NCBI GenBank assembly: GCA_002698045.1 | Contig: NZUR01000017.1 | Location: forward strand, 1 to 7,628 | Length of the DNA: 7,628 nucleotides | Reading direction: 5' to 3' | Source: Thiotrichales bacterium | GTDB lineage: Bacteria > Pseudomonadota > Gammaproteobacteria > PS1 > Pseudothioglobaceae | Shown here: positions 1 to 7,628 of the stretch, piece by piece | How positions within the stretch are numbered: position 1 is the first letter of the stretch | Layout of the letters: every line of letters starts with the position of its first letter | Made by a program: the position numbers and the translations under genes | The notes under the pieces: model-generated | What the model was told of the DNA's origin: nothing | The model's database searches: none | What the model saw: only the letters and a program-made list of their open reading frames with translations

Positions 1-1
1 T

Positions 2-205
2 GATTCAGATTGGAGTTGGAGCTTATCTAATATTGCTGCCTCTAATAATGATCTTTCTTTGACATCCACTGGTCTTGATTGGGATATTAATGACCACTGG
101 AAGGCTTCCTTAGGCGCCTCCTATGCAAATGCTAAATCGGATCGTGCTTTCAGTTTGCTTGATGATTATCAGCGGGTTAATTTAGAAGTTAAGTACCAGT
201 ATTGA
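2..205 (+). CDS. C-terminal end of a probable outer-membrane beta-barrel protein (5' truncated by window edge)
   Basis: Only the last 67 codons are visible, in an open frame from base 2 to a TGA at 203-205. The peptide is polar and aromatic, with alternating hydrophobic and hydrophilic residues, for example TGLDWDIN and WKASLGASYA, separated by short Asn/Asp/Ser-rich turns. It ends in VNLEVKYQY, an amphipathic strand with a terminal aromatic residue. This matches the beta-signal that the BAM machinery recognises at the C-terminus of outer-membrane barrels, although the last residue is Tyr rather than the more usual Phe. The stop lies 106 bp before serS, and a promoter candidate sits in between, so it is probably not co-transcribed with the genes that follow. 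The family cannot be named from this fragment; porin-like and TonB-dependent barrels are both possible. Confidence 0.6.
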   Translation, partial: DSDWSWSLSNIAASNNDLSLTSTGLDWDINDHWKASLGASYANAKSDRAFSLLDDYQRVNLEVKYQY

Positions 206-207
206 TT

Positions 208-222
208 TCAAATTTTATTTGA
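208..222 (+). terminator. Weak AT-rich hairpin after the barrel gene
   Basis: A 6-bp inverted repeat (TCAAAT / ATTTGA, loop TTT) begins three bases after the TGA stop, followed by TTATTTCG. It has only one G-C pair and no clean T-run, so it is at best a poor intrinsic terminator. It is recorded because it is the only dyad seen in the gap before serS. Confidence 0.2.
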
Positions 223-278
223 TTATTTCGATAAGTACGTAATGAAATGTATCAACCCTCTAATTCTAATGAATATAG

Positions 279-284
279 TATAAT
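279..284 (+). promoter_or_regulatory. Candidate sigma-70 -10 box for the serS group
   Basis: A consensus TATAAT lies 27 bp before the serS ATG, which would give a leader of about 20 nt. At the expected 17-bp spacing the -35 region (256-261, CCCTCT) does not resemble TTGACA, and there is no TG extension. In AT-rich DNA a TATAAT hexamer can occur by chance. Its position in the only sizeable gap before serS, yajC, secD and secF supports it as their promoter. Confidence 0.45.
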
Positions 285-302
285 TTATGCATGTTAATTT
301 AG

Positions 303-1601
<1,299 letters not shown>

Positions 1602-1617
1602 CCCCTTTATATTTTTT

Positions 1618-1621
1618 GGAG
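1618..1621 (+). promoter_or_regulatory. Shine-Dalgarno site that fixes the yajC start
   Basis: GGAG lies 6 nt before the ATG at 1628. An in-frame TTG at 1616 would give a protein four residues longer, but it overlaps this site and has no ribosome binding site of its own. The ATG at 1628 is therefore preferred. Confidence 0.75.
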
Positions 1622-1627
1622 CAAGAG

Positions 1628-1954
1628 ATGAATTTACCCCCAGAACTATTTTTGATAGCAATGTTTGTGCTGATGTATTTTTTATTAATCAGACCACAAC
1701 AAAAGCGTGCCAAGGATCACAAAAATTTACTCAAAGAACTTAAAACAGGTGATGAAGTTGTAACTAACGGTGGAGTTATAGGAAAAATTAAAGCTGTAGA
1801 TGAGTCTTTTGCGGAGATAGAGATTGCTTCAGGCGTCTCTATCAAAGTTCAAAAGCAGGGTATTAATCAAAAAATGCCAAAAGGCAGCGTAAAACCGATG
1901 ACTAAGTCAAGTGCAAAATCAAAAGCTAATGGCAAAAAAGAGACAGAAAAATAA
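1628..1954 (+). CDS. yajC: Preprotein translocase subunit YajC
   Basis: YajC is a small single-pass inner-membrane protein that associates with SecD and SecF and with the SecYEG/YidC holotranslocon. The 108-aa protein (E. coli about 110) has one N-terminal membrane helix at about residues 7-21, directly followed by the family signature FLLIRPQQKRAKDH (18-31). A small cytoplasmic beta domain comes next (GDEVVTNGGVIGKI, then AEIEIASGVSIKVQKQGI), and the tail is Lys/Ser-rich. The start was chosen for the GGAG at 1618-1621 and the better fit to family length. The gene begins 26 bp after serS and ends 20 bp before secD, consistent with one transcript. In many gammaproteobacteria tgt precedes yajC; here serS does. 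Confidence 0.96.
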   Translation: MNLPPELFLIAMFVLMYFLLIRPQQKRAKDHKNLLKELKTGDEVVTNGGVIGKIKAVDESFAEIEIASGVSIKVQKQGINQKMPKGSVKPMTKSSAKSKANGKKETEK

Positions 1955-1974
1955 TACATAGAAAATAAATCCTT

Positions 1975-3822
1975 ATGAACCATTACGCACCCTGGAAAAA
2001 TACATTAGTTGTATTTTTCTTGTTTATTACATCACTATATGCTCTGCCAAATATTTATGGTTCTGACCTGGCCATTCAGATTTCTGGCACGGGTGATTAT
2101 GTTGTTAAAGAGAATGACTTAAAAGGTATAAATAATGCATTAGTAGAAAATGCTATTGACTTTAAGTCACTGGAGCTTATTAACAGCAACATTTTGATTC
2201 GATTTAGTGACTCAAAGTCTCAACTTTCTTCTAAAGCTTTGTTAAAAGATACTCTGAGCAGAAATTATGTTGTAGCTTTAAACCTAGCGCCATCAATACC
2301 TCAGTGGCTTTCAGGTCTTGGCGGTAAGGCCATGTCTCTTGGGCTTGATCTTAGGGGCGGTGTTCACTTTTTGCTTGAAGTTGATATGGAGGCGGTTATT
2401 TCCACGTCTATTGATCGCTACTACAATGAGTTAAGAACTCTTCTCCGTAAAGATAAGTTATATAAAAAAATTCGTAAAGAAGATAATCTGTTGGTGGCCA
2501 GTTTTAAGACTGAGAAGCAAAAGGATGAGGCAAAAAAACTCATTAAAAGTGACCTCTCTGATTTGATGATTGTTGAAGGAAGTGAGTCAGAGCTTGAGGT
2601 GAGTTTAGAGATGTCATCTAATGCACAGAAAGCGGCTAAATCTAGTGCTTTAAAGCAAAATATTACAACACTTCGTAATCGCGTCAATGAGCTAGGTGTT
2701 GCAGAGCCAATTATTCAGCAGCAAGGATCTGAAAGGATTGTGGTTCAGTTGCCAGGCGTACAGGATACTGCTAGGGCTAAAGAAATTTTGGGCGCAGTTG
2801 CAACCGTTGAATTTAGAATGGTGGATGAAAAAAATGATGTTCAGACAGCGATACAGTCAGGAAAAATACCATCTGGATCAAAACTATATAAATTTAAAGA
2901 TGGTAGACCATTACTCCTTAAAACAACTGTAATTGTAACTGGTGAGAATATAGTAGATGCAACTTCTGGTGTTGACCAAAATAATCAACCGAAGGTTGGT
3001 ATTGTTTTAGATAATGCAGGCGGCAGAACTATGCTTGAGACGACTAAAGAATTTATTGGTTATCGAATGGGTGTTGTTTTTATTGAAAATCAGGTTGAAA
3101 CCATTATAGAAAATGGAAAAACAGTTAAGAAGCGAAGCAAGACACAAGATATTATTAATGCAGCAACAATTCAAGGTACTTTTTCAAATCGTTTCGAGAT
3201 AACTGGTTTAGACAGCTCTAGAGAGGCAACCAATTTAGCTTTACTGTTAAGGGCTGGTTCACTTTCAGCGCCTATTGAGATTATTGAAGAGCGAACTATA
3301 GGTCCAAGCCTGGGTGCTGATAACATTCAGAAAGGATTGATATCAGTTTTAGTTGGGTTTGCTTTAGTTCTAGTTTTTATGGCTTGGCGATACCGTGTAT
3401 TTGGTTTAGTTGCTAATGTAGCTTTAACCCTTAATTTGATAACTATAGTTTCTATCTTGTCTATGATTCAGGCAACACTCACACTGCCAGGTATTGCTGG
3501 CATCGTTTTAACTGTAGGTATGGCGGTTGATGCTAACGTGTTAATTTTTGAACGCATTAAGGAAGAGTTGCGTTCTACCAAAAATATTCAAAAGGCAATT
3601 TCTGCGGGCTATGAAAAAGCCTTATTGACAATTGCTGATGCAAATATCACTACACTAATCGCATCATTAGTTTTGTTTAGTTTTGGTACAGGGGCAATCA
3701 AAGGCTTTGCGGTTACCCTTTCAATAGGAATCATCACTTCAATGTTTACAGCAATCATAGTCTCTAGGGCTATGATTAATCTTATTTACGGTGGTAAAAA
3801 AATTGAGGAGCTATCGATATGA
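1975..3822 (+). CDS. secD: Protein translocase subunit SecD
   Basis: SecD is an RND-superfamily inner-membrane protein that forms SecDF. It uses the proton-motive force to pull substrates across from the periplasmic side of SecYEG. The 615 residues equal the E. coli length. The order is TM1 (about 9-27, ending LYALPNIYG), a large periplasmic P1 region that includes GLDLRGGVHFLLEVD (123-137) and TTLRNRVNELGVAEPIIQQQ (231-250), the second periplasmic half up to IEERTIGPSLG (437-447), and a five-helix bundle at about 453-605. The TM4 motif VGMAVDANVLIFERIKEEL (514-532) carries Asp519, the position known to be essential for proton-coupled function in E. coli SecD. The start aligns with the family N-terminus (NHYAPWKN), yet no clear Shine-Dalgarno precedes it (GAAAATAAATCCTT). 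The last codons contain the secF ribosome binding site. Confidence 0.98.
   Translation: MNHYAPWKNTLVVFFLFITSLYALPNIYGSDLAIQISGTGDYVVKENDLKGINNALVENAIDFKSLELINSNILIRFSDSKSQLSSKALLKDTLSRNYVVALNLAPSIPQWLSGLGGKAMSLGLDLRGGVHFLLEVDMEAVISTSIDRYYNELRTLLRKDKLYKKIRKEDNLLVASFKTEKQKDEAKKLIKSDLSDLMIVEGSESELEVSLEMSSNAQKAAKSSALKQNITTLRNRVNELGVAEPIIQQQGSERIVVQLPGVQDTARAKEILGAVATVEFRMVDEKNDVQTAIQSGKIPSGSKLYKFKDGRPLLLKTTVIVTGENIVDATSGVDQNNQPKVGIVLDNAGGRTMLETTKEFIGYRMGVVFIENQVETIIENGKTVKKRSKTQDIINAATIQGTFSNRFEITGLDSSREATNLALLLRAGSLSAPIEIIEERTIGPSLGADNIQKGLISVLVGFALVLVFMAWRYRVFGLVANVALTLNLITIVSILSMIQATLTLPGIAGIVLTVGMAVDANVLIFERIKEELRSTKNIQKAISAGYEKALLTIADANITTLIASLVLFSFGTGAIKGFAVTLSIGIITSMFTAIIVSRAMINLIYGGKKIEELSI
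3805..3810 (+). promoter_or_regulatory. Strong Shine-Dalgarno for secF inside the secD 3' end
   Basis: GAGGAG lies 8 nt before the secF ATG and within the last codons of secD (Glu-Glu-Leu region). Together with the ATGA stop/start overlap it indicates translational coupling, which would suit subunits made in balance for one complex. Confidence 0.8.
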
Positions 3823-4745
3823 GCCTTAAGTCATTAAATATTCCAGTCATTAATTTTGTAGGCAATCGAAAGTATGCATTGATTTTCTCTATTATCTTGC
3901 TGGTAGTATCAATAGCATCAATCGGATTTCAAGGTCTCAAGTTTGGTATTGACTTTACTGGCGGTACGTTGATAGAGCTCGGCTATGAAAAAACAGCAGA
4001 CTTAGAAGATATTCGTTCTAAACTTATTTCAGCTAATTACAAAGGTACAAATGTACAGTATTTTGGATCAGACACCGAAGTGTTGATTCAACTTGAGCCG
4101 CAGGCTGCTAGCTCTGCACAACTTAGTTCATCAATTATTAGAATGCTTGGGGATGGTTTAGATGTCCGTCGAGTTGAGTTTGTTGGACCTAAAGTGGGTG
4201 AAGAGTTAACTAATGATGGCGGTTTAGCGATGCTTTATGCGCTTATCGGAATCCTTATTTATGTAGCCTTTAGGTTTGAGTATCGCTTTGCATTAGGGTC
4301 AATTGCCGCACTGGTTCATGATGTGATTATTACCATAGGAATATTTTCCTTACTGCAGATTGAGTTTGATTTAACTGTACTGGCTGCAATCCTAGCGGTC
4401 ATTGGCTATTCACTTAATGATACGATTGTAGTTTTTGATCGTATTCGAGAAAACTTTCTTTCCACTCGCCATATCGAGTCTGGCCCAATTGTTAATGATG
4501 CACTCAATCAAACCTTGTCACGCACATTAATGACATCATTGACAACATTAATAGTTCTTTTGGCATTGTTTTATTTAGGTGGTGAAGTAATTCATAGCTT
4601 TGCGGGCGCACTGATTATCGGTGTTGTTATTGGTACATACTCGTCTATATATGTTGCAAGCTCGATGATTCTTGCACTAGGAATTTCTAAAGAAGACATG
4701 CTACCTTCTGAAAAAGAGAAAAAGGAAATAGACGCAAGACCATAG
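3819..4745 (+). CDS. secF: Protein translocase subunit SecF
   Basis: SecF is the partner of SecD in the proton-driven SecDF export motor of the inner membrane. The 308-aa protein matches the family architecture. TM1 is at about 19-37 and is followed by GIDFTGGTLIEL (43-54), the SecF counterpart of SecD's GLDLRGG motif. A compact periplasmic P4-type domain ends at FVGPKVGEEL (121-130). Five further helices lie at about 135-151, 157-179, 184-207, 238-255 and 262-287. VIGYSLNDTIVVFDRIREN (194-212) is the TM4 motif, with Asp201 in the place of the conserved E. coli SecF Asp213. The tail is short, charged and cytoplasmic. The ATG overlaps the secD stop as ATGA and has a strong GAGGAG upstream. It is the last gene of the rightward group and ends 46 bp from the opposing fabB. 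Confidence 0.98.
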   Translation: MSLKSLNIPVINFVGNRKYALIFSIILLVVSIASIGFQGLKFGIDFTGGTLIELGYEKTADLEDIRSKLISANYKGTNVQYFGSDTEVLIQLEPQAASSAQLSSSIIRMLGDGLDVRRVEFVGPKVGEELTNDGGLAMLYALIGILIYVAFRFEYRFALGSIAALVHDVIITIGIFSLLQIEFDLTVLAAILAVIGYSLNDTIVVFDRIRENFLSTRHIESGPIVNDALNQTLSRTLMTSLTTLIVLLALFYLGGEVIHSFAGALIIGVVIGTYSSIYVASSMILALGISKEDMLPSEKEKKEIDARP

Positions 4746-4758
4746 CTAAAAAGCTTTT
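4744..4758 (+). terminator. Weak hairpin at the secF/fabB convergence
   Basis: An AGCT / AGCT dyad (4744-4747 and 4752-4755, loop AAAA) overlaps the secF stop and is followed by TTT, C and TTT. The stem is only 4 bp, so intrinsic termination here is doubtful. No better dyad was seen in the 46 bp separating the two converging genes (4746-4791). Confidence 0.2.
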
Positions 4759-4791
4759 CTTTAATGTGCAAAAGTAACAAGTCGTTGGGTT

Positions 4792-6012
4792 TTATGTATT
4801 AAACCTTTCAAATACAAGGCATGCGTTAGTGCCACCGAATCCAAAACTATTTGAAAGTATACGATTCAGTTTTATATTTTTTGTTTCCCTAACAATAGGC
4901 ATACCTTCGGCTTCATCATCAAGTGTTTCAATATTAACTGACTCAGCAACAAAGTCATTTTGTAACATTAACAATGAATAGATTGATTCATTCACTCCCG
5001 CTGCTCCTAAGGCATGTCCAGAAAGAGATTTAGTCGAACCAATTAGTGGAATTGACGTAGTGTCAAAAACCTTTCTGATCGCTTCAAGCTCCTTTATATC
5101 GCCTACCGGAGTTGAAGTACCATGAGCATTAATATAGTCTATAGTACCATTGACAGTGCTTGTAGCGATTTCCATACAGCGCTTTGCACCTTCACCAGAT
5201 GGTGCGACCATATCATAGCCATCTGAAGTTGCGCCATAACCGACCAATTCAGCAATTATAGTTGCGCCGCGAGCCTCAGCATGCTCTAAAGATTCAAGAA
5301 CAAGGGCACCACCACCACCTGAAATTACAAATCCATCACGATTGGCATCGAATGCACGTGATGCAAGCTCGGGTGTTTCATTGTATTTTGAAGAGAGTGC
5401 TCCCATAGAATCAAATAGCATTGTTGTGGACCAGTCTAATTCCTCACCACCACCAGCAAAGACAACATCCTGCTTGCCGAGCTGAATTTGTTCCATAGCA
5501 TTACCAATACAGTGAGCACTTGTAGAGCAAGCCGAGCTGATTGAGTAATTAATACCTTTTATTTTGAATAGAGTAGAGAGACAAGCAGAAGTAGTTGAGC
5601 CCATAGTTCTTGGAACGCGGTAAGGCCCAACGCGTTTTATACCTTTTTCTCTTAAAATATCTGCAGCCTCAACAACGTTAACATTTGAAGCGCCACCAGA
5701 GCCCATAATAAGACCAGTACGCTCACTAGAGACCATGTCTTCACTAAGTCCAGACTGTTTAATGGCTTCATCAAGAGCGATTGCATTAAATATGGCTGCA
5801 TCAGCCATAAAGCGAAGCATCTTGCGATCGATAACATCACTTGTATCAACCTCTGAGATCGATCCATGAACGTGAGATCTGAGGCCCATTTCTGCATACT
5901 TTTCACTGAATTCTATACCTGATTTTGCAGATTTTAGCGATTCTAGGACTTCGGTTTTATTGCCTCCCAAGCTGCTAACAATGCCCATCCCGGTTATGAC
6001 TACTCGATTCAT
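4792..6012 (-). CDS. fabB: 3-oxoacyl-ACP synthase I (beta-ketoacyl-ACP synthase I)
   Basis: FabB is the cytosolic condensing enzyme of type II fatty acid synthesis. It adds malonyl-ACP to acyl-ACP and is specifically needed to elongate the cis-3-decenoyl-ACP that FabA produces. The 406 residues equal the E. coli length, and similarity runs end to end from [13 protein letters not shown] (4-16) to [18 protein letters not shown] (386-403). The thiolase-fold active site is complete: nucleophile Cys162 in [16 protein letters not shown] (157-172), His297 in [11 protein letters not shown] (295-305), Lys328, and His333 in SGHALGAAG (331-339). [19 protein letters not shown] (176-194) is FabB-like, which argues against FabF. 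The ATG shares one base with the fabA stop (TGATG), and no good Shine-Dalgarno precedes it, so translation probably depends on coupling to fabA. Confidence 0.98.
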   Translation of the reverse strand: MNRVVITGMGIVSSLGGNKTEVLESLKSAKSGIEFSEKYAEMGLRSHVHGSISEVDTSDVIDRKMLRFMADAAIFNAIALDEAIKQSGLSEDMVSSERTGLIMGSGGASNVNVVEAADILREKGIKRVGPYRVPRTMGSTTSACLSTLFKIKGINYSISSACSTSAHCIGNAMEQIQLGKQDVVFAGGGEELDWSTTMLFDSMGALSSKYNETPELASRAFDANRDGFVISGGGGALVLESLEHAEARGATIIAELVGYGATSDGYDMVAPSGEGAKRCMEIATSTVNGTIDYINAHGTSTPVGDIKELEAIRKVFDTTSIPLIGSTKSLSGHALGAAGVNESIYSLLMLQNDFVAESVNIETLDDEAEGMPIVRETKNIKLNRILSNSFGFGGTNACLVFERFNT

Positions 6013-6524
6013 CAGAAAGAAGATGTATCCGTAAACAAGCCCACCTTTAAATTAGTTGCTTCATAGATGGTTTTGCCATCAACTTCCATCGTTGCATCAG
6101 CAATACCCATATAAAGTTTTCGTGCAATAACTCTGGAAAGGCTAACATTGTAAGTAATCTTATTATTGGTTGGTAAGACTTGGCCTGTAAATTTAATTTG
6201 ACCTGAACCAAGAGCTCGACCTCTTCCAGGTCCACCAAGCCAGCCAAGATAGAAGCCAACCAATTGCCAAAGTGCATCAACACCTAAACAACCAGGCATA
6301 ACAGGGTCTTCATTAAAGTGACAATCAAAAAACCATAATCCTGGATTGATATCTAACTCTGCGGTCATTCCACCCTTTCCATACTCACCACTATTTTCAC
6401 TAATATTAGTGATACGGTCAAACATCAGCATTGGTGGTTGAGGAAGCTGAGCATTACCAGGCCCAAATAATTCTCCTTTGCTACAAAGAATTAGATCATC
6501 ATATGAGTAACTGTTCTGCTTCAT
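6012..6524 (-). CDS. fabA: 3-hydroxydecanoyl-ACP dehydratase/isomerase
   Basis: FabA dehydrates 3-hydroxydecanoyl-ACP to trans-2-decenoyl-ACP and isomerises it to cis-3-decenoyl-ACP. This is the branch point to unsaturated fatty acids without oxygen. The protein has 170 residues (E. coli 172) with a single hot-dog fold. The catalytic His69 is in [18 protein letters not shown] (64-81), the catalytic Asp83 is in [18 protein letters not shown] (81-98), and [15 protein letters not shown] (111-125) and [13 protein letters not shown] (158-170) match the family. The presence of both catalytic residues and the [12 protein letters not shown] signature distinguishes it from FabZ. The ATG at 6524 gives the expected N-terminus ([18 protein letters not shown]), but no Shine-Dalgarno is visible (upstream reads TCAATCTTT). 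It is the first gene of a fabA-fabB pair, probably read from the promoter candidate at 6553-6561. Confidence 0.98.
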   Translation of the reverse strand: MKQNSYSYDDLILCSKGELFGPGNAQLPQPPMLMFDRITNISENSGEYGKGGMTAELDINPGLWFFDCHFNEDPVMPGCLGVDALWQLVGFYLGWLGGPGRGRALGSGQIKFTGQVLPTNNKITYNVSLSRVIARKLYMGIADATMEVDGKTIYEATNLKVGLFTDTSSF

Positions 6525-6529
6525 AAAGA

Positions 6530-6541
6530 TTGATATATCAA
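6530..6541. promoter_or_regulatory. Perfect 12-bp palindrome just upstream of fabA
   Basis: TTGATATATCAA is fully self-complementary and ends 5 bp before the fabA ATG. It would lie at about +5 to +16 of a transcript from the neighbouring extended -10 box, a common place for a repressor operator. In E. coli fabA is controlled by FadR and FabR. This sequence does not obviously match either site as I recall them, so no regulator is assigned. Short AT-rich palindromes can also arise by chance. Confidence 0.3.
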
Positions 6542-6552
6542 GTACTGTAAGG

Positions 6553-6561
6553 ATTTTAACA
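6553..6561 (-). promoter_or_regulatory. Candidate extended -10 promoter for fabA-fabB
   Basis: On the minus strand TGTTAAAAT fits the extended -10 form TGnTAtaaT, with TAAAAT at 6558-6553. The -35 region at 17-bp spacing is TTTTTA (6581-6576), a 3-of-6 match, as is tolerated with an extended -10. The start point would be near 6546, giving a leader of about 22 nt. It lies in the only gap between metZ and fabA. Confidence 0.5.
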
Positions 6562-6587
6562 CACTTAAATTGAGATAAAAATTCAAC

Positions 6588-7628
6588 TTATGGCTTGATA
6601 TCAGCAATAATATCCTCGATATCTTCTAATCCAACCGAGATACGAATTAGGTTTTCAGAGATATTGCTTTGTTGTTTTTCTTCATCTGAAAGTCTAACAT
6701 GGGTTGTAGTGGCTGGATGGGTAATGGTGCTCTTAGTGTCACCAAGATTTGCTGTAATAGAAATCATTTTGGTGTTGTTAATTAGACGAAAAGCCTCTTT
6801 CCTGCCACCAATTACTTCGAATGACACAATTCCACCATAATCAGACTGCTGCTCTTTCGCAATACTATGATGAGGGTGCGAGTCCAATCCAAGATAGTGT
6901 ACCTTTTTGACAAATTCTTGTTCATTAAGCCATACTGCTAGTTTTTTTGCATTCTCGCAGTGTGCTTGCATTCTCAAGCTCAGCGTCTCAAGACCCTTAA
7001 ATACAATCCAAGCATTAAATGCGCTTAGGGTTGGGCCTGTACTTCTTGCAAAGCTACTTATTTCATCTATCAGTTTATTGTTTCCTGCAATAGCACCTGC
7101 TAGACACCGACCTTGACCATCAATATATTTAGTTGCTGAGTGGATAACTAAGTCTGCACCTAAAGCTAATGGTTTTTGAAGGGCAGGCGTCAAAATGCAA
7201 TTATCAACCGCTAAAATAATATTATTTTTTTTAGAAATTGCTGAAAGCGATCTTAAATCTACAACCTCGCCCAGTGGATTCGAAGGCGTTTCAAGCATAA
7301 ATAATTTTGTATTAGTTTGAACACTATTTTTCCAGTCATTTAAGTCAGACAGGTCAACAAATGTAACTTCGATACCAAACTTTTGGATAACGGTATTAAG
7401 AAGAACTATGGTTGTTCCAAACATTCCACGTGATGCAACCATATGTTCACCTGGCTTGAGGAGTGTCATAATTGTTGCAAAGATAGCTGACATACCGCTA
7501 GCAGTAGCGAGGCATTGCTCGGCCCCTTCTAGGGCGGCTAATTTCTCTTCAAAGGCGACAACGCTTGGATTAGTAAATCTTGAATATACGTTGCCCTGAT
7601 CTTTATTGTCAAACCTTTTAGCTGCTTG
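6588..7628 (-). CDS. metZ: O-succinylhomoserine sulfhydrylase (5' end beyond window edge)
   Basis: This PLP-dependent enzyme of the Cys/Met metabolism family makes homocysteine directly from O-succinylhomoserine and sulfide, bypassing cystathionine. The frame stays open to the window edge, so 346 residues are visible and roughly 50 N-terminal residues are missing; the ATG at 7493 is internal. The visible part starts QAAKRFDNKDQGNVYSRFTN, which holds the YSRFTNP cofactor-phosphate motif, then EGAEQCLATASGMSAI. Further on are LETPSNPLGEVVDL (visible residues 113-126), AVDNCILTPALQKPLALGAD, and the PLP lysine in HSATKYIDGQGRCLAGAIAG, codon 7128-7130. The DGQGRCLAGA stretch, with Cys and Ala after the lysine, is typical of MetZ and less so of MetB or MetC. 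A related gamma-synthase or O-acetylhomoserine sulfhydrylase cannot be wholly excluded. It reads in the same direction as fabA, 63 bp away, without a convincing terminator between them. Confidence 0.88.
   Translation of the reverse strand, partial: QAAKRFDNKDQGNVYSRFTNPSVVAFEEKLAALEGAEQCLATASGMSAIFATIMTLLKPGEHMVASRGMFGTTIVLLNTVIQKFGIEVTFVDLSDLNDWKNSVQTNTKLFMLETPSNPLGEVVDLRSLSAISKKNNIILAVDNCILTPALQKPLALGADLVIHSATKYIDGQGRCLAGAIAGNNKLIDEISSFARSTGPTLSAFNAWIVFKGLETLSLRMQAHCENAKKLAVWLNEQEFVKKVHYLGLDSHPHHSIAKEQQSDYGGIVSFEVIGGRKEAFRLINNTKMISITANLGDTKSTITHPATTTHVRLSDEEKQQSNISENLIRISVGLEDIEDIIADIKP

Noticed and set aside
1616..1627. TTG at 1616 as the yajC start
   Set aside because: It overlaps the GGAG that serves the ATG at 1628, and it adds four residues not expected before the conserved N-terminus.
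1602..1627. TATATT in the serS-yajC gap as a separate yajC promoter
   Set aside because: It is an AT-rich near-match with no supporting -35, and would leave almost no leader before the ribosome binding site.
2421..2687. 88-codon minus-strand frame inside secD
   Set aside because: It lies antisense within a highly conserved gene, has no family resemblance, and its composition is that of a complement of coding DNA.
2696..2932. 78-codon plus-strand frame inside secD in another phase
   Set aside because: It overlaps the conserved SecD periplasmic region; there is no frameshift in secD to explain it.
4592..4780. 62-codon minus-strand frame across the secF 3' end
   Set aside because: It is mostly antisense to the last SecF helices, has no recognisable product, and its hydrophobic pattern mirrors the opposite strand.
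5652..6283. Two minus-strand frames (5652-5906 and 6047-6283) within fabB and fabA in another phase
   Set aside because: They are out-of-phase readings of two intact enzymes whose active sites are all in the main frames.
6559..6586. Short dyads in the metZ-fabA gap (TTTAA/TTAAA and TTGA/TCAA) as a metZ terminator
   Set aside because: The stems are 4-5 bp of almost pure A-T with no following T-run; the first overlaps the promoter candidate.
7491..7493. ATG at 7493 as the metZ start
   Set aside because: The frame stays open to the window edge, and the upstream 45 codons encode conserved family sequence, including the YSRFTNP motif.
6595..7599. Three plus-strand frames (6595-6840, 6907-7116, 7408-7599) opposite metZ
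   Set aside because: They are antisense to conserved metZ sequence and show no protein family features.

Overview
The window is an ordinary, densely packed chromosomal segment of housekeeping genes from an AT-rich gammaproteobacterium. Every full-length protein resembles its Escherichia coli counterpart in length and motif order: SerRS, YajC, SecD (615 aa), SecF, FabB (406 aa) and FabA (170 aa). The FabA/FabB pair, which marks the anaerobic unsaturated fatty acid route, together with a MetZ-type sulfhydrylase supports a gammaproteobacterium. The low GC content and short spacers would suit a marine lineage such as the SUP05/Thioglobus group. That placement is inferred from general likeness and is not demonstrated here.

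Layout. Positions 2-205 (+) hold the last 67 codons of a probable outer-membrane beta-barrel protein. A 106-bp gap follows, with a weak AT-rich hairpin and a good -10 box. Next comes a tightly spaced rightward group: serS (312-1601), yajC (1628-1954), secD (1975-3822) and secF (3819-4745). The gaps are 26 bp and 20 bp, then a 4-bp ATGA overlap. secF meets a leftward group tail to tail across 46 bp: fabB (4792-6012) and fabA (6012-6524), which share one base (TGATG). Upstream of fabA lies a 63-bp gap with an extended -10 promoter candidate and a perfect 12-bp palindrome. Beyond it, also leftward, is metZ (6588 to the window edge), which lacks its N-terminal part.

Function. YajC, SecD and SecF form the accessory complex that works with SecYEG to drive late steps of protein export. 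SerRS charges tRNA-Ser and has no direct link to export. FabA makes and isomerises the 10-carbon enoyl-ACP, and FabB elongates the cis-3 product, so they work in sequence. MetZ makes homocysteine from O-succinylhomoserine and sulfide.

I found no mobile element, CRISPR array, RNA gene or unknown system. The points most worth a second look are two substitutions at normally near-invariant positions of SerRS, the palindrome at the fabA start region, and serS sitting where tgt often precedes yajC-secD-secF.
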